Source of the DNA: an uncultured Collinsella sp.
GTDB taxonomy: Bacteria > Actinomycetota > Coriobacteriia > Coriobacteriales > Coriobacteriaceae
Length of the DNA: 39,796 bases
Assembly (NCBI GenBank): GCA_902478365.1
Contig: CABSKX010000018.1
Location: 1-39,796 of the forward strand
Direction: 5' to 3'
The notes under the pieces were generated by a model. The model saw only the letters and a list, made by a program, of their open reading frames with translations, searched no databases and was not told the origin of the DNA. Both the position numbers and the translations under genes were made by a program. Shown in pieces: positions 23,960-33,106 of the stretch; positions within the stretch are counted from its first letter, which is position 1; each line of letters begins with the position of its first letter.

Positions 23960-26900
23960 TTATGCCTCCTTAATGGGTGCCAGCGCCTGAGCCAGATCGG
24001 CAGACGTCAGCGGTCGCAGGGACACCTCAAAGCTGAAGCTCTCAAAACGGGTGCGATAGGAATCGAGCACCTCGGAACCCCAAGAGTTCGAGCCAAGGCC
24101 GAGCAGTTGGTCGTTGATGTTGACCGTGACCGTATCGCCCTTGACAAGGTCGTAGACGTGCTTGGCGTTATCGATGACCTCGCAGCTATAGGGCCATGCC
24201 GAGAACGAGAACGGGTTGGAGGCAGCGTCAGCCGGACGAGTCACCAGTACGCCGTCACCGTGGCTGGAGCGCAGGGCAACCCAGCGGGTACCCTCGCGGT
24301 TGGCGCAGTCCTGAGGCATAACGTAGGGCGTGAACATGTCGTCGACCGTAGTGCGGTAATGGCCGACCGGGTTGGCGCGCAGCGAGTCCGGATAGTTCTC
24401 GCCCGGGCCGTGGCCATACCACTCGACGGCACGATCGCAACCGGGGACCTCGAAGGAGATGCCGATGCGCGGGATAATGTCCGAATAGTCGCCGTAAGGC
24501 TCGCCGGAAACCTTGAGGTCGACGCGACCGCTCGGAAGCACGGTGTAGACAAGCTCGACGCGCATGCCGAACGCGCGGACGGGAGGAGCGATACGCTGGC
24601 TCACGGTAACGACGACCGCATTGCCGTCCTGCTTCCAAGAAACCTTGCGGGTAGACGTCTGCATCACATCGATGAAGTTGTCCTTCCACAGGGAGTCATA
24701 CTCCTGAGCGTGGTTGTCGACGAGCGGATGCCAAAAACCAACCTGGGGACCAGAGGCCATGACGTCGCGGCCGGATGCCTTCCACTCGCTCACGGTACCG
24801 TTTACCTTGCTGAAGGTCAGCTCGCCGTTGAGGGAGTGAATGCGAATCTCCTGCTCGGTCTCCTCGACCGTAAGCTCAGGACGAGTGGGAGCCGCAATGG
24901 CCGGCGCCGGATGGTTTGCGATGGCAAACTGGCTTGCGCCCAGTTGGAACATCGGCTCGCACCAGACGTGAGCGGCCATGGTGTAGGCGCGCACAGTCAG
25001 CAGGGTCTCGCCTACCGCGGCCTCGTGAATCACCAGCGGAAGCTTGACGGACTCACCGGAGGCAACCGCACCGGGCGTGAGCGTCTTGCGGCAGACCACG
25101 TCGCCGTCCACCAGGGTCTCCGCCGACAGGCAAACATCCTCGAGGGTGGTAAACCAACGCTTGTTGGTGACAGTCAGCTCGCCCGCCTCGGCATCGTAAG
25201 CCATGCGAACCGGGCAGATGACCTGACCATACTCAGTGAGGCCCGGGCTCGGCTGCTGCCAAGGGAACACCATGCCATCGATGCAGAAGTTGCTGTTGTT
25301 GGGGTAATCGCCGTTGTCGCCACCATACATATCGTAGGCAACACCGTCCTCGGTCACAGCAGCCAAACCGTGGTCGCACCATTCCCAGATAAACTGGCCT
25401 TGGATGCAATCCCAGCGATCGAAGACCTCCTGATACTCGGACAGGCCTCCGGGGCCGTTGCCCATGGAGTGACCGTACTCGCAGTTGATGCGCGGCTTGG
25501 GGAATGGATGCTCACCAAAGTCGTTCATCTGCGACACGCGGGAGTACATGGTGGAGATAACGTCGACGGTATCGGCGTTGCGATCCTCCTCGTAGTGGAC
25601 CGGACGACCGTCGAGCTCGTGAGCCTTGGCGTACATCGCGCGGATGTTGCAGCCATAGCCGCTCTCGTTGCCCATCGACCACATAATGATGCAGGCGCGG
25701 TTGCGCTCCTGCATCACCAGGCGCTCGATGCGGTCGACGTAGGCCGGCTCCCATGCCGGGTCGTCGGTGACCAGGGCGATATTGCCGATATTCTCGAAGC
25801 CATGGCTCTCCATATCGGTCTCGGCGACCAGCATGATACCGTATTCGTCGCACAGCTCGTAAAAGCGCGGGTCGTTGGCGTAGTGGGACGTGCGCACCGC
25901 GTTGATGTTGTGCTGCTTCATGAGCTCCAGGTCGCGGCGCATGCGATCGAGGCCCACGGCGCGGCCCTTGTGATCGTCGTGATCGTGGCGGTTGACGCCA
26001 TGCATCTTAAAGTAAGTGCCGTTGAGGTAGATATGATTGCCCTCGACCGTCACCTCGGCAAGACCCTGGCGATGTGGGACGTACTCGCTGACCTGGTCAC
26101 CGTCGTAGACCTCAAACGTAAGGTCATAGAGGAAGGGGTCCTCGGGATTCCAGAAGTGGGCATCGGTCACGCTGCACTCGGCATGGCCGTCGACGCACTC
26201 GCCCGTAGCCACCACGTTCTCGCCATCGCTGAGCGTATACACAACGCGGGTAGCGCCCTCGGCCACCGTATCGAGCGTGATCAGAGCGGCATCGCCCTCG
26301 CGGTGCGTGCGGAACCTAAAGTCGACCAGGTGCGCGGCGGGACGCTGCATAAGGTACACATCGCGGAAGATGCCCGATGCCCACCACATGTCCTGGTCCT
26401 CGATATAGCTACCATCGCTGTACTGCAGAACCTTGACCGCAAACAGGTTGTCGCCCTCGACGAGCGCGTCGGTCACGTCGAACTCGGCAGACAGACGCGA
26501 ACCCTTGGTCATGCCGATAAACTTGCCGTTGACGTACAGCTCGCCATAGCTCTCGATGCCGTCAAAGCGAATGATCTCGCGAGCGCCGGCAGGCACGGCG
26601 GGAAGGTTGACGATGCGCTGGTAGACGCCCGTGGGGTCGTCGGAGGGAACGAACGGCTGATCCACCGGGAACGGGAAGCCCTCGTCGGTGTAGGCAAGGT
26701 TGCCATAGCCGTCTACCTGCCACAGGTGCGGAACCTCCACGTGATCCCACTCGGGCTCGTACGTGGAGAGCTCCTCGTTGGAGACGGCCGCGGGGCCCTC
26801 AAAGAGACGGAACTGCCACGAGCCGGACAGCTGGACAAACCCGCGCGACAGCTCGCGGCTGTACGTAGCGGCGAGATCGGCGGTCTCGTAACCCATGAAG

Positions 26901-26968
26901 TACGCATGGGGTGCCAGGCGGTTCCTGTGGGTGAGCGCTTGGTTTTCCCAATCGTTAATGGCGTCCAT
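23960..26968 (-). CDS. ebgA: Beta-galactosidase large subunit EbgA (GH2)
   Basis: This 1002-aa cytoplasmic enzyme hydrolyses beta-galactosides such as lactose. It has the GH2 order: N-terminal jelly-roll (45-215), immunoglobulin-like domain, TIM barrel (about 310-600) and C-terminal beta-sandwich domains. The acid/base glutamate is E435 (MWSMGNESGYG) and the nucleophile is E497 (INCEYGHSMGN). The N-terminal DWENQALTHRNRLAPHAYF is typical of LacZ/EbgA. No signal peptide is present. Three LacI-type operators lie upstream, and the LacI regulator is transcribed divergently. The broken APC permease downstream is not an obvious lactose carrier, so uptake must be encoded elsewhere. Confidence 0.95.
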   Translation of the reverse strand: MDAINDWENQALTHRNRLAPHAYFMGYETADLAATYSRELSRGFVQLSGSWQFRLFEGPAAVSNEELSTYEPEWDHVEVPHLWQVDGYGNLAYTDEGFPFPVDQPFVPSDDPTGVYQRIVNLPAVPAGAREIIRFDGIESYGELYVNGKFIGMTKGSRLSAEFDVTDALVEGDNLFAVKVLQYSDGSYIEDQDMWWASGIFRDVYLMQRPAAHLVDFRFRTHREGDAALITLDTVAEGATRVVYTLSDGENVVATGECVDGHAECSVTDAHFWNPEDPFLYDLTFEVYDGDQVSEYVPHRQGLAEVTVEGNHIYLNGTYFKMHGVNRHDHDDHKGRAVGLDRMRRDLELMKQHNINAVRTSHYANDPRFYELCDEYGIMLVAETDMESHGFENIGNIALVTDDPAWEPAYVDRIERLVMQERNRACIIMWSMGNESGYGCNIRAMYAKAHELDGRPVHYEEDRNADTVDVISTMYSRVSQMNDFGEHPFPKPRINCEYGHSMGNGPGGLSEYQEVFDRWDCIQGQFIWEWCDHGLAAVTEDGVAYDMYGGDNGDYPNNSNFCIDGMVFPWQQPSPGLTEYGQVICPVRMAYDAEAGELTVTNKRWFTTLEDVCLSAETLVDGDVVCRKTLTPGAVASGESVKLPLVIHEAAVGETLLTVRAYTMAAHVWCEPMFQLGASQFAIANHPAPAIAAPTRPELTVEETEQEIRIHSLNGELTFSKVNGTVSEWKASGRDVMASGPQVGFWHPLVDNHAQEYDSLWKDNFIDVMQTSTRKVSWKQDGNAVVVTVSQRIAPPVRAFGMRVELVYTVLPSGRVDLKVSGEPYGDYSDIIPRIGISFEVPGCDRAVEWYGHGPGENYPDSLRANPVGHYRTTVDDMFTPYVMPQDCANREGTRWVALRSSHGDGVLVTRPADAASNPFSFSAWPYSCEVIDNAKHVYDLVKGDTVTVNINDQLLGLGSNSWGSEVLDSYRTRFESFSFEVSLRPLTSADLAQALAPIKEA

Positions 26969-27000
26969 GGTGATGCTCCTTCGTCATCGTAGTGATTCTT

Positions 27001-27107
27001 GTGCAACCGGTTGTCCTTATCTTACGGGCGATGCAAAAAACTGTGCAACCGGTTGTCCGCTGAACGGTCGATTTGGCCGGGTTAACGGTGCAACCGGTTG
27101 TACAACC
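27001..27107. promoter_or_regulatory. Three LacI-type operators between ebgA and its regulator
   Basis: The 10-bp palindrome CAACCGGTTG occurs at 27004-27013, 27046-27055 and 27091-27100, each preceded by GTG. Centre spacings are 42 and 45 bases, about four helical turns. The third copy overlaps a second palindrome, GGTTGTACAACC (27096-27107). LacI-family half-sites of this kind suggest repression by the divergent regulator. The rest of the gap (27108-27342) shows no gene. Confidence 0.85.
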
Positions 27108-27342
27108 GCGACACTTATGTCACCCTGAGTATCGAAACTCAGCGCAAAACAGCATTCCAGGCAGCAGACAACGGCCGCGCCCATCTATACCCCGCCCTTG
27201 TAAGCCATGTTCAACAACAGCTTGAATGTGAAATGCCACCAGTGGCCGGATACCATGAACGCTGTTCAGGCGCACTATAGTAAGCTGTATCCGCACCAGC
27301 CCGCATCAGTGACAACATCGACCGCATTTTCCAGGAGACGCC

Positions 27343-28359
27343 ATGACCCAACCAGTTCGCACCGCACCTACGCTTGCCGAGGTTGCCGCAGCTGCCGGCG
27401 TGTCGCGCTCCACGGCATCGCGCGCTCTCAACGATTCGCCCCGCATTAGCGAGGAAACCAAAAAGCGCGTCCGCGCGGCGGCCAAGAAAGTCAATTTTGT
27501 CCCCAACGCTCGTGGCCGAGCGCTCGCTGTCGGGCGCACGGAAATCATCGCCGTACTCGTGACCGAGCCCCTGAGTGAACTCTTCAGCGACCCCACCTAT
27601 AGCGAGTTTTTGAGCGGCATTACCGAGGAACTGTCGGAGTCGTCCTATCTGCCCGTTATCTTGCAGGCGTCTTCTACGCATGAGCGCAACCGTGCACGCG
27701 AGCACTTTGAGCGCTGCTCGTTCGACGCCGTGATCGACGTCTCCCCCTACAAGGGCAGCGAGCTGCTCGAGGTGCTGCGCGAGCTGGGCGTACCCACCGT
27801 GTTGTGCGGCCAGCTCGAGGGCCACCCCTATCGCGATGTGTTCTCGACAGTCTACTCCGACGACGAAGAGGGCGGACGCTTTGCGGCACTCGCCATAAAG
27901 GATCGCGGGCGCAAAGATATCGTCGCCGTGTTGGGACCGCAAGACAACCCCGCTGTTGCCGACCGCCTGCGCGGCTACCGCGCCGTCTTGGGCGAAGACC
28001 TCCCAGACGCAAACGTTATCTATACCGGCTGGAACAACGGAGACGGCTATCAGGCCATGCACCAGATCCTCGCGCGCGAGATCGCTTTCGATGGCGTGCT
28101 CTGCGGATCGGACCGTATCGCGGCTGGCGTCATCACCGCACTCAACGAGGCAGGCCTATCCGTTCCGGCGGACGTTTCTGTCGTCGGCTTCGACGATCAC
28201 GAGATTGCGACGCGCTGCGTCCCCGCACTCACGACCGTCCGCCAGCCCCTGCGCGAAGAAGGCCACATGGCCGCCAACATTGCGCTCGACATGATCAAGG
28301 GTGCCGAGCCCACCACCTCCGTGATGCACATGCAGCTGATCCAGAGAGACTCGCTATAA
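27343..28359 (+). CDS. LacI-family regulator of the ebg genes
   Basis: This 338-aa repressor has the LacI helix-turn-helix (TLAEVAAAAGVSRSTASRAL, residues 10-29) and hinge (NFVPNARGRALAVG). A sugar-binding domain follows (IIAVLVTEPLSELFSDPTYSEF, then GVLCGSDRIAAGVITALNEAGL and VGFDDHEIA). It is transcribed divergently from ebgA, and three matching operators lie in between, so it very probably controls ebgAC and itself. Start ATG 27343 has CCAGGAGACG upstream. The stop is followed directly by a strong hairpin. Confidence 0.92.
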   Translation: MTQPVRTAPTLAEVAAAAGVSRSTASRALNDSPRISEETKKRVRAAAKKVNFVPNARGRALAVGRTEIIAVLVTEPLSELFSDPTYSEFLSGITEELSESSYLPVILQASSTHERNRAREHFERCSFDAVIDVSPYKGSELLEVLRELGVPTVLCGQLEGHPYRDVFSTVYSDDEEGGRFAALAIKDRGRKDIVAVLGPQDNPAVADRLRGYRAVLGEDLPDANVIYTGWNNGDGYQAMHQILAREIAFDGVLCGSDRIAAGVITALNEAGLSVPADVSVVGFDDHEIATRCVPALTTVRQPLREEGHMAANIALDMIKGAEPTTSVMHMQLIQRDSL

Positions 28360-28365
28360 GAAATT

Positions 28366-28409
28366 GGGGCAGGCTTTCCGCCAGACAGTTGTTGCGGAAA
28401 GCCTGCCCC
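28366..28409 (+). terminator. Terminator of the ebg regulator
   Basis: A perfect 16-bp stem (28366-28381 with 28394-28409) begins 6 bases past the stop codon and is followed by GTTTTGAG. Confidence 0.75.
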
Positions 28410-28509
28410 GTTTTGAGCGCTCATTCTGGGGCACAGTTTCCGTTAGACAGCTCAACCGGAAACTGTGCCCCATTATTTTGCCGAATTCTGGGGCACGCTT
28501 TCCGCGACG
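28366..28509. repeat. Tandem related hairpins with GGGGCA...TTTCCG arms
   Basis: Hairpin 1 (28366-28409) and hairpin 2 (28428-28442 with 28457-28471) share GGGGCA-N3-TTTCCG in the stem and AGACAG in the loop. A third unit (GGGGCACGCTTTCCGC, from 28492) has only the left arm. Units 2 and 3 are both preceded by ATTCTGG. This looks like duplication of a small palindromic repeat. Confidence 0.6.
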
Positions 28510-28548
28510 CCCGGTCATCCCAAGCCCTCTCAACCTCGGCGCATAAAA

Positions 28549-28579
28549 AACGAGGGAAGGCACGCGTCCTTCCCTCGTT
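28549..28579 (-). terminator. Terminator of aspS
   Basis: A perfect 12-bp stem (28549-28560 with 28568-28579) lies 24 bases past the aspS stop and is followed by TTTTTATGCG on the minus strand. Confidence 0.85.
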
Positions 28580-28602
28580 ACGGGCAATATGTAGCCGCTC
28601 GC

Positions 28603-30390
28603 CTACATCAGGCGCAGGCTGACGTCCTTGAGCTGGGCGCCGCTAACGGCACTCGGGGCGCCCGACATAAGGTCGGAGCCGCTGGCCGTCTTGGGGAACG
28701 CCATGACGTCGCGGATGGAGTCGGAACCGGTGAGCAGCATGCACACGCGGTCCAGGCCCAGAGCAAAACCGCCCATCGGGGGCGCACCAAACTTGAGGGC
28801 CTCCATGAGGAAACCGAACTGAGACTCGGCACGCTCCTCGGTAAAGCCCAGGAGCTTGAGCATGGACATCTGCATCTCGGCGTTGTGGATACGCATACCG
28901 CCGCCGCCGGCCTCAAAGCCATCCATGACAAAGTCGTAGGTGCACGAGCCGGCTGCCAGGGGATCGGCCTCGATCTTGGCGATGTCGGTCTCGGTCGGCA
29001 GAGTGAAGGGCTGGTGCTCGGCAGCGTAAGCCTTGCGGTCCTCATCCCAGTGGAACAGCGGGAAGTTGACGACCCACAGGAAGTCGTGACCCTCACGCTG
29101 AATCTCGAGGGCGTTGGCCATGTGCGAGCGCATGCCGCCCAGGATCTCGTCAGAGAGCAGGCGCGGACCGGCGGCGAACATCACAAGGTCGCCGGGCTCG
29201 ACGTCCATGCGCTCGCGCAGAGCGGCCATCTCCTCGTCCGAGAAGAACTTGACGATGGGGCTGTTGATGGAGCCGTCCTCGCGGAAGGCGATCCAGGCCA
29301 GGCCCTTGGCGCCAAACGTGGAGGCCACGCCGGCGAGCTTATCGATCTTGGCACGTGCCCAGGCACCGGCGCCCTTGGCGTTGATGGCCTTGACGACAGA
29401 GCCCTCCTCGTTTGCGGCAGTCGCAAAGACCTTGAACTTGGAGTTGGCAAAGATGTCGGTCAGGTCGACCAGGTGCATGCCATAGCGGGTATCGGGCTTG
29501 TCGGAGCCATAGGTGTCCATGGCATCCCAGTAGTTCATGCGACGCAGCGGCGTGGGCATCTCGACACCCATGCGACCGAAGGCATCGGCAAGAACCTCTT
29601 CGAGCGCGCTCATGACATCGTTCTGGTCCACGAAGGACATCTCGATATCGACCTGGGTGAACTCGGGCTGACGGTCGGCACGCAGGTCCTCGTCGCGGAA
29701 GCACTTGGCAACCTGGTAGTAGCGCTCAACGCCACCGACCATGAGCAGCTGCTTCAGAAGCTGCGGGGACTGCGGCAGGGCGTAGAAGTTGCCCGGCTGG
29801 ATGCGGCTGGGAACGATGAAGTCGCGGGCGCCCTCGGGCGTGGACTTGAACAGGGAGGGCGTCTCGACCTCCATGAACTCACGGTTGTGCAGTGCCTCGC
29901 GAATGGCAAAGGTAAAGTCGGAGCGCAGCTTGAGGTTGGCCATCATCTCGGGACGGCGGAGGTCCAGATAGCGATAGCGCAGGCGGGTGTCCTCGCTGGT
30001 CTCGATGCCGTCCTCGATCTGGAACGGCGGGGTGACGGACGTGTTGAGAACCTCGGCGTGGTCGGTCAGGACCTCGATCTCGCCGGTCGCGAGCTTGGTG
30101 TTGGTGGTCTCCTCGCCACGGGAGCGCACGACGCCGTGGATCTTGATGGGCCACTCGGGACGCATGGTCTCGGCGATCTTAAAGGCGTCGCCGTCGGAGT
30201 GCTCGGGGTCGAAGGTGAGCTGCGTGATGCCCTCGCGGTCGCGAAGATCGCAGAAGATAAGGCCGCCGTGGTCGCGGCGACGGCTCACCCAACCGGTGAG
30301 GGTGACCTCTTCGCCCACGTTCTCGCGGCGAAGCTCGCCGCAGGTACGGGTGTGCATGGAATGCTCGTCGATGGGACGGGTCTGGCTCAT
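28603..30390 (-). CDS. aspS: Aspartyl-tRNA synthetase
   Basis: This 595-aa class II enzyme attaches aspartate to tRNA. It has an N-terminal OB-fold (about 15-115; VTLTGWVSRRRDHGGLIFCDLRD), motif 2 (YYQVAKCFRDEDLRADRQPE), a bacterial GAD insertion (about 290-410) and motif 3 (GGFALGLDRVCMLLTG). Length is normal for bacterial AspRS. Whether it also charges tRNA-Asn depends on the gatCAB/asnS content of the genome. Start ATG 30390 has AAAGGAGG ~10 bases upstream. A 7-bp GC stem in the leader (GCCGCCC/GGGCGGC) is present, but no T-box specifier or antiterminator motif is visible. Confidence 0.97.
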   Translation of the reverse strand: MSQTRPIDEHSMHTRTCGELRRENVGEEVTLTGWVSRRRDHGGLIFCDLRDREGITQLTFDPEHSDGDAFKIAETMRPEWPIKIHGVVRSRGEETTNTKLATGEIEVLTDHAEVLNTSVTPPFQIEDGIETSEDTRLRYRYLDLRRPEMMANLKLRSDFTFAIREALHNREFMEVETPSLFKSTPEGARDFIVPSRIQPGNFYALPQSPQLLKQLLMVGGVERYYQVAKCFRDEDLRADRQPEFTQVDIEMSFVDQNDVMSALEEVLADAFGRMGVEMPTPLRRMNYWDAMDTYGSDKPDTRYGMHLVDLTDIFANSKFKVFATAANEEGSVVKAINAKGAGAWARAKIDKLAGVASTFGAKGLAWIAFREDGSINSPIVKFFSDEEMAALRERMDVEPGDLVMFAAGPRLLSDEILGGMRSHMANALEIQREGHDFLWVVNFPLFHWDEDRKAYAAEHQPFTLPTETDIAKIEADPLAAGSCTYDFVMDGFEAGGGGMRIHNAEMQMSMLKLLGFTEERAESQFGFLMEALKFGAPPMGGFALGLDRVCMLLTGSDSIRDVMAFPKTASGSDLMSGAPSAVSGAQLKDVSLRLM

Positions 30391-30646
30391 ACCAGTGATC
30401 CTCCTTTATGGATCTGTGCCGCCCCGTGTCGTTCCGGGCGGCGTCGTACAGATTTGCCCAGCCTGCGTAAACCGCGCAGCCAGACATGGCGTTCTATCTT
30501 ATCGCACCTGTGTCGATGTGCCGCGGAAAAGTAGCTCCTGCCCAAAGACTTGACGGAGACGAAACAATTGACGCGGCCTGACCGTCGCCCAGGCGCGCCG
30601 CGTGCGACAATGTGCCCCAATACAACTGCACTCGGAAAGGCCCGCC

Positions 30647-31282
30647 ATGACTGCACGCCTCATCGTTATGGATATCGACTCCACGCTCATCAACCAGGAA
30701 GTCATCGACCTGTTGGGCGAGGAAGCCGGCGTAGGCGAGCAAGTGGCGAAGATCACTGAGCGCGCCATGCGCGGCGAGCTTGACTTTAAGCAGGCGCTCG
30801 AGGAGCGCGTGGGGCTGCTTGCCGGCTTGGATGAGAGCGTGTTCGAGCGCACCTTTGAGCGCGTGACGTTTACTCCCGGCGCGCTGGAGCTTGTGCGCTC
30901 GGCGCACAGCAAGGGCTGGAAGGTCGGCGTGGTGAGCGGCGGCTTCCACGAGGTCGCCGACAAGATCGTGGCCGCCGCGGGCATCGATTTTTGCCTGGCC
31001 AACCGTCTGGAAGTCGTGGACGGCAAGCTCACGGGTAAGCTGGCGGCAGACATTGTGACCAAGGAATCCAAGCTCATTCAGCTGCTGGATTGGGCGGTTG
31101 AGTGCGGTGTCGACATGGCCCACACCGTCGCGATCGGCGACGGCGCCAATGACATCCCCATGATTCAGGCCGCGGGCACGGGCATCGCGTTTTGCGCCAA
31201 GCCCAAGACGCGCGAAGCCGCCCCGTTTGCCATCGACGAACGCAACCTGACACTCGCCATGGATATCATCCTGCGCGACTAG
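30647..31282 (+). CDS. serB: Phosphoserine phosphatase SerB
   Basis: This 211-aa HAD-family enzyme catalyses the last step of serine synthesis. Motif I is MDIDSTLI (Asp9 nucleophile, Asp11), motif II VGVVSGGFHEVAD, and motif III AIGDGANDIPMI with a preceding lysine (TKESK). A small cap lies between motifs I and II (EVIDLLGEEAGVGEQVAKIT). Start ATG 30647 has GGAAAGG upstream; a longer frame from 30602 lacks one. The N-terminal ACT-like domain of some SerB proteins is absent. It is transcribed alone and divergently from aspS. Confidence 0.95.
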   Translation: MTARLIVMDIDSTLINQEVIDLLGEEAGVGEQVAKITERAMRGELDFKQALEERVGLLAGLDESVFERTFERVTFTPGALELVRSAHSKGWKVGVVSGGFHEVADKIVAAAGIDFCLANRLEVVDGKLTGKLAADIVTKESKLIQLLDWAVECGVDMAHTVAIGDGANDIPMIQAAGTGIAFCAKPKTREAAPFAIDERNLTLAMDIILRD

Positions 31283-31318
31283 TCGATCCTTCTAACAATA
31301 GAATCAGTCTGTCCTATA

Positions 31319-31352
31319 GTTTCCGAACAATTTTGTCTTAGTGTTCGGAAAC
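31319..31352. promoter_or_regulatory. Inverted-repeat operator upstream of larB
   Basis: GTTTCCGAACA (31319-31329) and TGTTCGGAAAC (31342-31352) form a perfect 11-bp inverted repeat with a 12-base spacer. Its right arm overlaps a candidate -35 (TTCGGA, 31344-31349) with TAGACT (31368-31373) 18 bases further on. The TetR encoded at the end of the operon could bind here (inference). Confidence 0.55.
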
Positions 31353-31396
31353 ATACCCTTTGAGTGCTAGACTTTGCGCCGTCGAAGGGAACATAT

Positions 31397-32179
31397 ATGG
31401 ATAAGCGAGATCTAGAGCAGCTGCTGAGCGATGTTGCCGGCGGATCAGTCACCCCCGCCGACGCCCTTACGCGCATCCAGACGGCTCCGACTGCCGATTT
31501 GGGCTTTGCGCAGCTCGATCTTTCGCGCGGAGTGCGCCAGGGAGCCGGCGAGGTTGTCTACGGTGCCGGTAAAACCGCCGAGCAAATTGCCGCCATTATC
31601 GAGGCGCTGCGCGATGCCGGCCAGGAGCGCATCCTAGTCACACGCTTGGATGCCGAAAAAGCCGCGCGCACCGCTGAGTTCCTCGGCAACGACATCGACC
31701 TGGGATATGTCCCGGACGCCCAGCTCGCCCTGGTGGGTGGCAAGCCCTCCCCCACCGGCAACGGACACATCGTCGTCGCCTGCGCCGGTACGAGCGACCT
31801 GCCCGTCGCCGAAGAGGCGGCACTGACGGCCGAGTTCTACGGCAACGAGGTCGATCGCCTCTACGACGTGGGTGTCGCCGGCCTGCACCGCCTGCTCGCT
31901 CATGCTGAGGAACTTGCCCAGGCGCAGGTGGTCATCGCCATCGCCGGCATGGAAGGCGCCCTGGCGAGCGTTATCGGCGGTCTTGTGAGCTGTCCGGTCA
32001 TCGCCGTCCCCACCAGTGTGGGCTATGGCGCGAGCTTTGGCGGCGTGGCCGCACTGCTCGCCATGCTCAACTCCTGCGCCAGCGGCGTTTCAGTCGTCAA
32101 CATCGACAATGGCTTCGGCGCCGCCTACCAGGCAAGTCTTATCAATCATTTGAGCGCCGGCACGCCCTGCGCCCGTTAA
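31397..32179 (+). CDS. larB: LarB, nickel-pincer cofactor biosynthesis carboxylase/hydrolase
   Basis: LarB carboxylates nicotinic acid adenine dinucleotide and cleaves it to pyridinium-3,5-biscarboxylate mononucleotide, the first step of NPN cofactor synthesis. This 260-aa protein has the PurE-like C-terminal domain (IVVACAGTSDLPVAEEAA; then IAIAGMEGALASVIGGL and VIAVPTSVGYGASFGGVAAL). Start ATG 31397 has GAAGGGA upstream; 11 upstream codons from 31364 lack a ribosome binding site. larC follows after 10 bases. An inverted repeat overlaps the likely promoter. Confidence 0.93.
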   Translation: MDKRDLEQLLSDVAGGSVTPADALTRIQTAPTADLGFAQLDLSRGVRQGAGEVVYGAGKTAEQIAAIIEALRDAGQERILVTRLDAEKAARTAEFLGNDIDLGYVPDAQLALVGGKPSPTGNGHIVVACAGTSDLPVAEEAALTAEFYGNEVDRLYDVGVAGLHRLLAHAEELAQAQVVIAIAGMEGALASVIGGLVSCPVIAVPTSVGYGASFGGVAALLAMLNSCASGVSVVNIDNGFGAAYQASLINHLSAGTPCAR

Positions 32180-32189
32180 GGAGCATTCT

Positions 32190-33104
32190 ATGTCCAACCA
32201 TCAGCACACGCTTATCATCGACGGCACCTCGGGCATCAGCGGCGACATGACCGTCGCAGCCCTGCTCGACCTGGGCGCCAGCGAGGAGCACCTGCGCGAA
32301 CAGCTCGCCACGCTGCCGGTCGGCGGCTTTGAGATTGCCGTCACCCGCGTAAACAAGCATGGCATCGACGCCTGCGACTTTGACGTTCAGCTGGCAGAGG
32401 AGCTCGAGAACCACGACCACGACATGGCCTGGCTCTACGGCAACGAAGCAGCTGCCGAGCACACACACGAGCATGAGCATCACCATCATGCCCATGGTGA
32501 GCACGAGCACCGCCATGGGCACGCGCGTGACCACGACCACGACCACGACCACGAGGGTCACCATCACGCCCACCACCACCATCACCGTTCTTTGGCGGAC
32601 GTCACCGCCATCATCGATGGCTCGCAGATGAGTGATGGCACCAAGCGTCGCGCGCTCGCCATCTTTACCGCGCTCGCCGCCGCCGAGGCCAAGGCCCACG
32701 GCAAAACGCCCGAGACCGTCATGTTCCACGAAGTAGGCGCCATCGATTCCATCGTTGACATCTGCTCTGTCGCCATCTGCCTCGATGACCTGGGCATCGA
32801 GGATATTGTCGTCGAGTCGCTCTCCGAGGGTCACGGCACCATCCACTGTGCCCACGGCCTTATGCCCATCCCGGTGCCCGCCGTCGTCAACCTATGCCAG
32901 GCAGGCAATATCGCCCTCACGCCCGCACCGGTCGCCGGCGAGCTCGTGACGCCCACGGGTGCCGCCATCGTCGCCGCACTGCGCACGTCCGAGCACCTGC
33001 CGGCCCGCTACCGCATCGAAGCCGTCGGCTACGGCGCCGGTAAGCGCCCCTACGAGGGCTGCTCCGGCACGCTCCGTTGCCTGCTTGTTCACGTGGACGC
33101 ATAG
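32190..33104 (+). CDS. larC: LarC N-terminal part (LarC1), nickel insertion for the NPN cofactor
   Basis: LarC inserts nickel into the pincer nucleotide used by LarA. This 304-aa protein covers the LarC1 region: LIIDGTSGISGDMTVAALLDLG, then MFHEVGAIDSIVDICSVAICL, HGLMPIPVPAVVNLC and VTPTGAAIVAAL. Residues 91-132 are an extremely His/Asp/Glu-rich nickel-binding tract. Full-length LarC is about 100-130 residues longer; in Lactobacillus plantarum it is made by a frameshift joining LarC1 and LarC2. Here the frame ends in GTLRCLLVHVDA and a TetR gene begins 2 bases later. No LarC2 sequence (the NIDDM region) follows in any frame. The protein may work as LarC1 alone, or a separate larC2 may exist elsewhere. 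Confidence 0.88.
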   Translation: MSNHQHTLIIDGTSGISGDMTVAALLDLGASEEHLREQLATLPVGGFEIAVTRVNKHGIDACDFDVQLAEELENHDHDMAWLYGNEAAAEHTHEHEHHHHAHGEHEHRHGHARDHDHDHDHEGHHHAHHHHHRSLADVTAIIDGSQMSDGTKRRALAIFTALAAAEAKAHGKTPETVMFHEVGAIDSIVDICSVAICLDDLGIEDIVVESLSEGHGTIHCAHGLMPIPVPAVVNLCQAGNIALTPAPVAGELVTPTGAAIVAALRTSEHLPARYRIEAVGYGAGKRPYEGCSGTLRCLLVHVDA

Positions 33105-33106
33105 CC

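Noticed and set aside
30391..30500. T-box riboswitch in the aspS leader
   Set aside because: A short GC hairpin exists, but no conserved T-box bulge or antiterminator sequence is visible.
32457..32587. His codon-rich tract as a DNA tandem repeat or CRISPR-like array
   Set aside because: It is the in-frame His/Asp nickel-binding region of LarC, and the DNA repetition follows from codon use.
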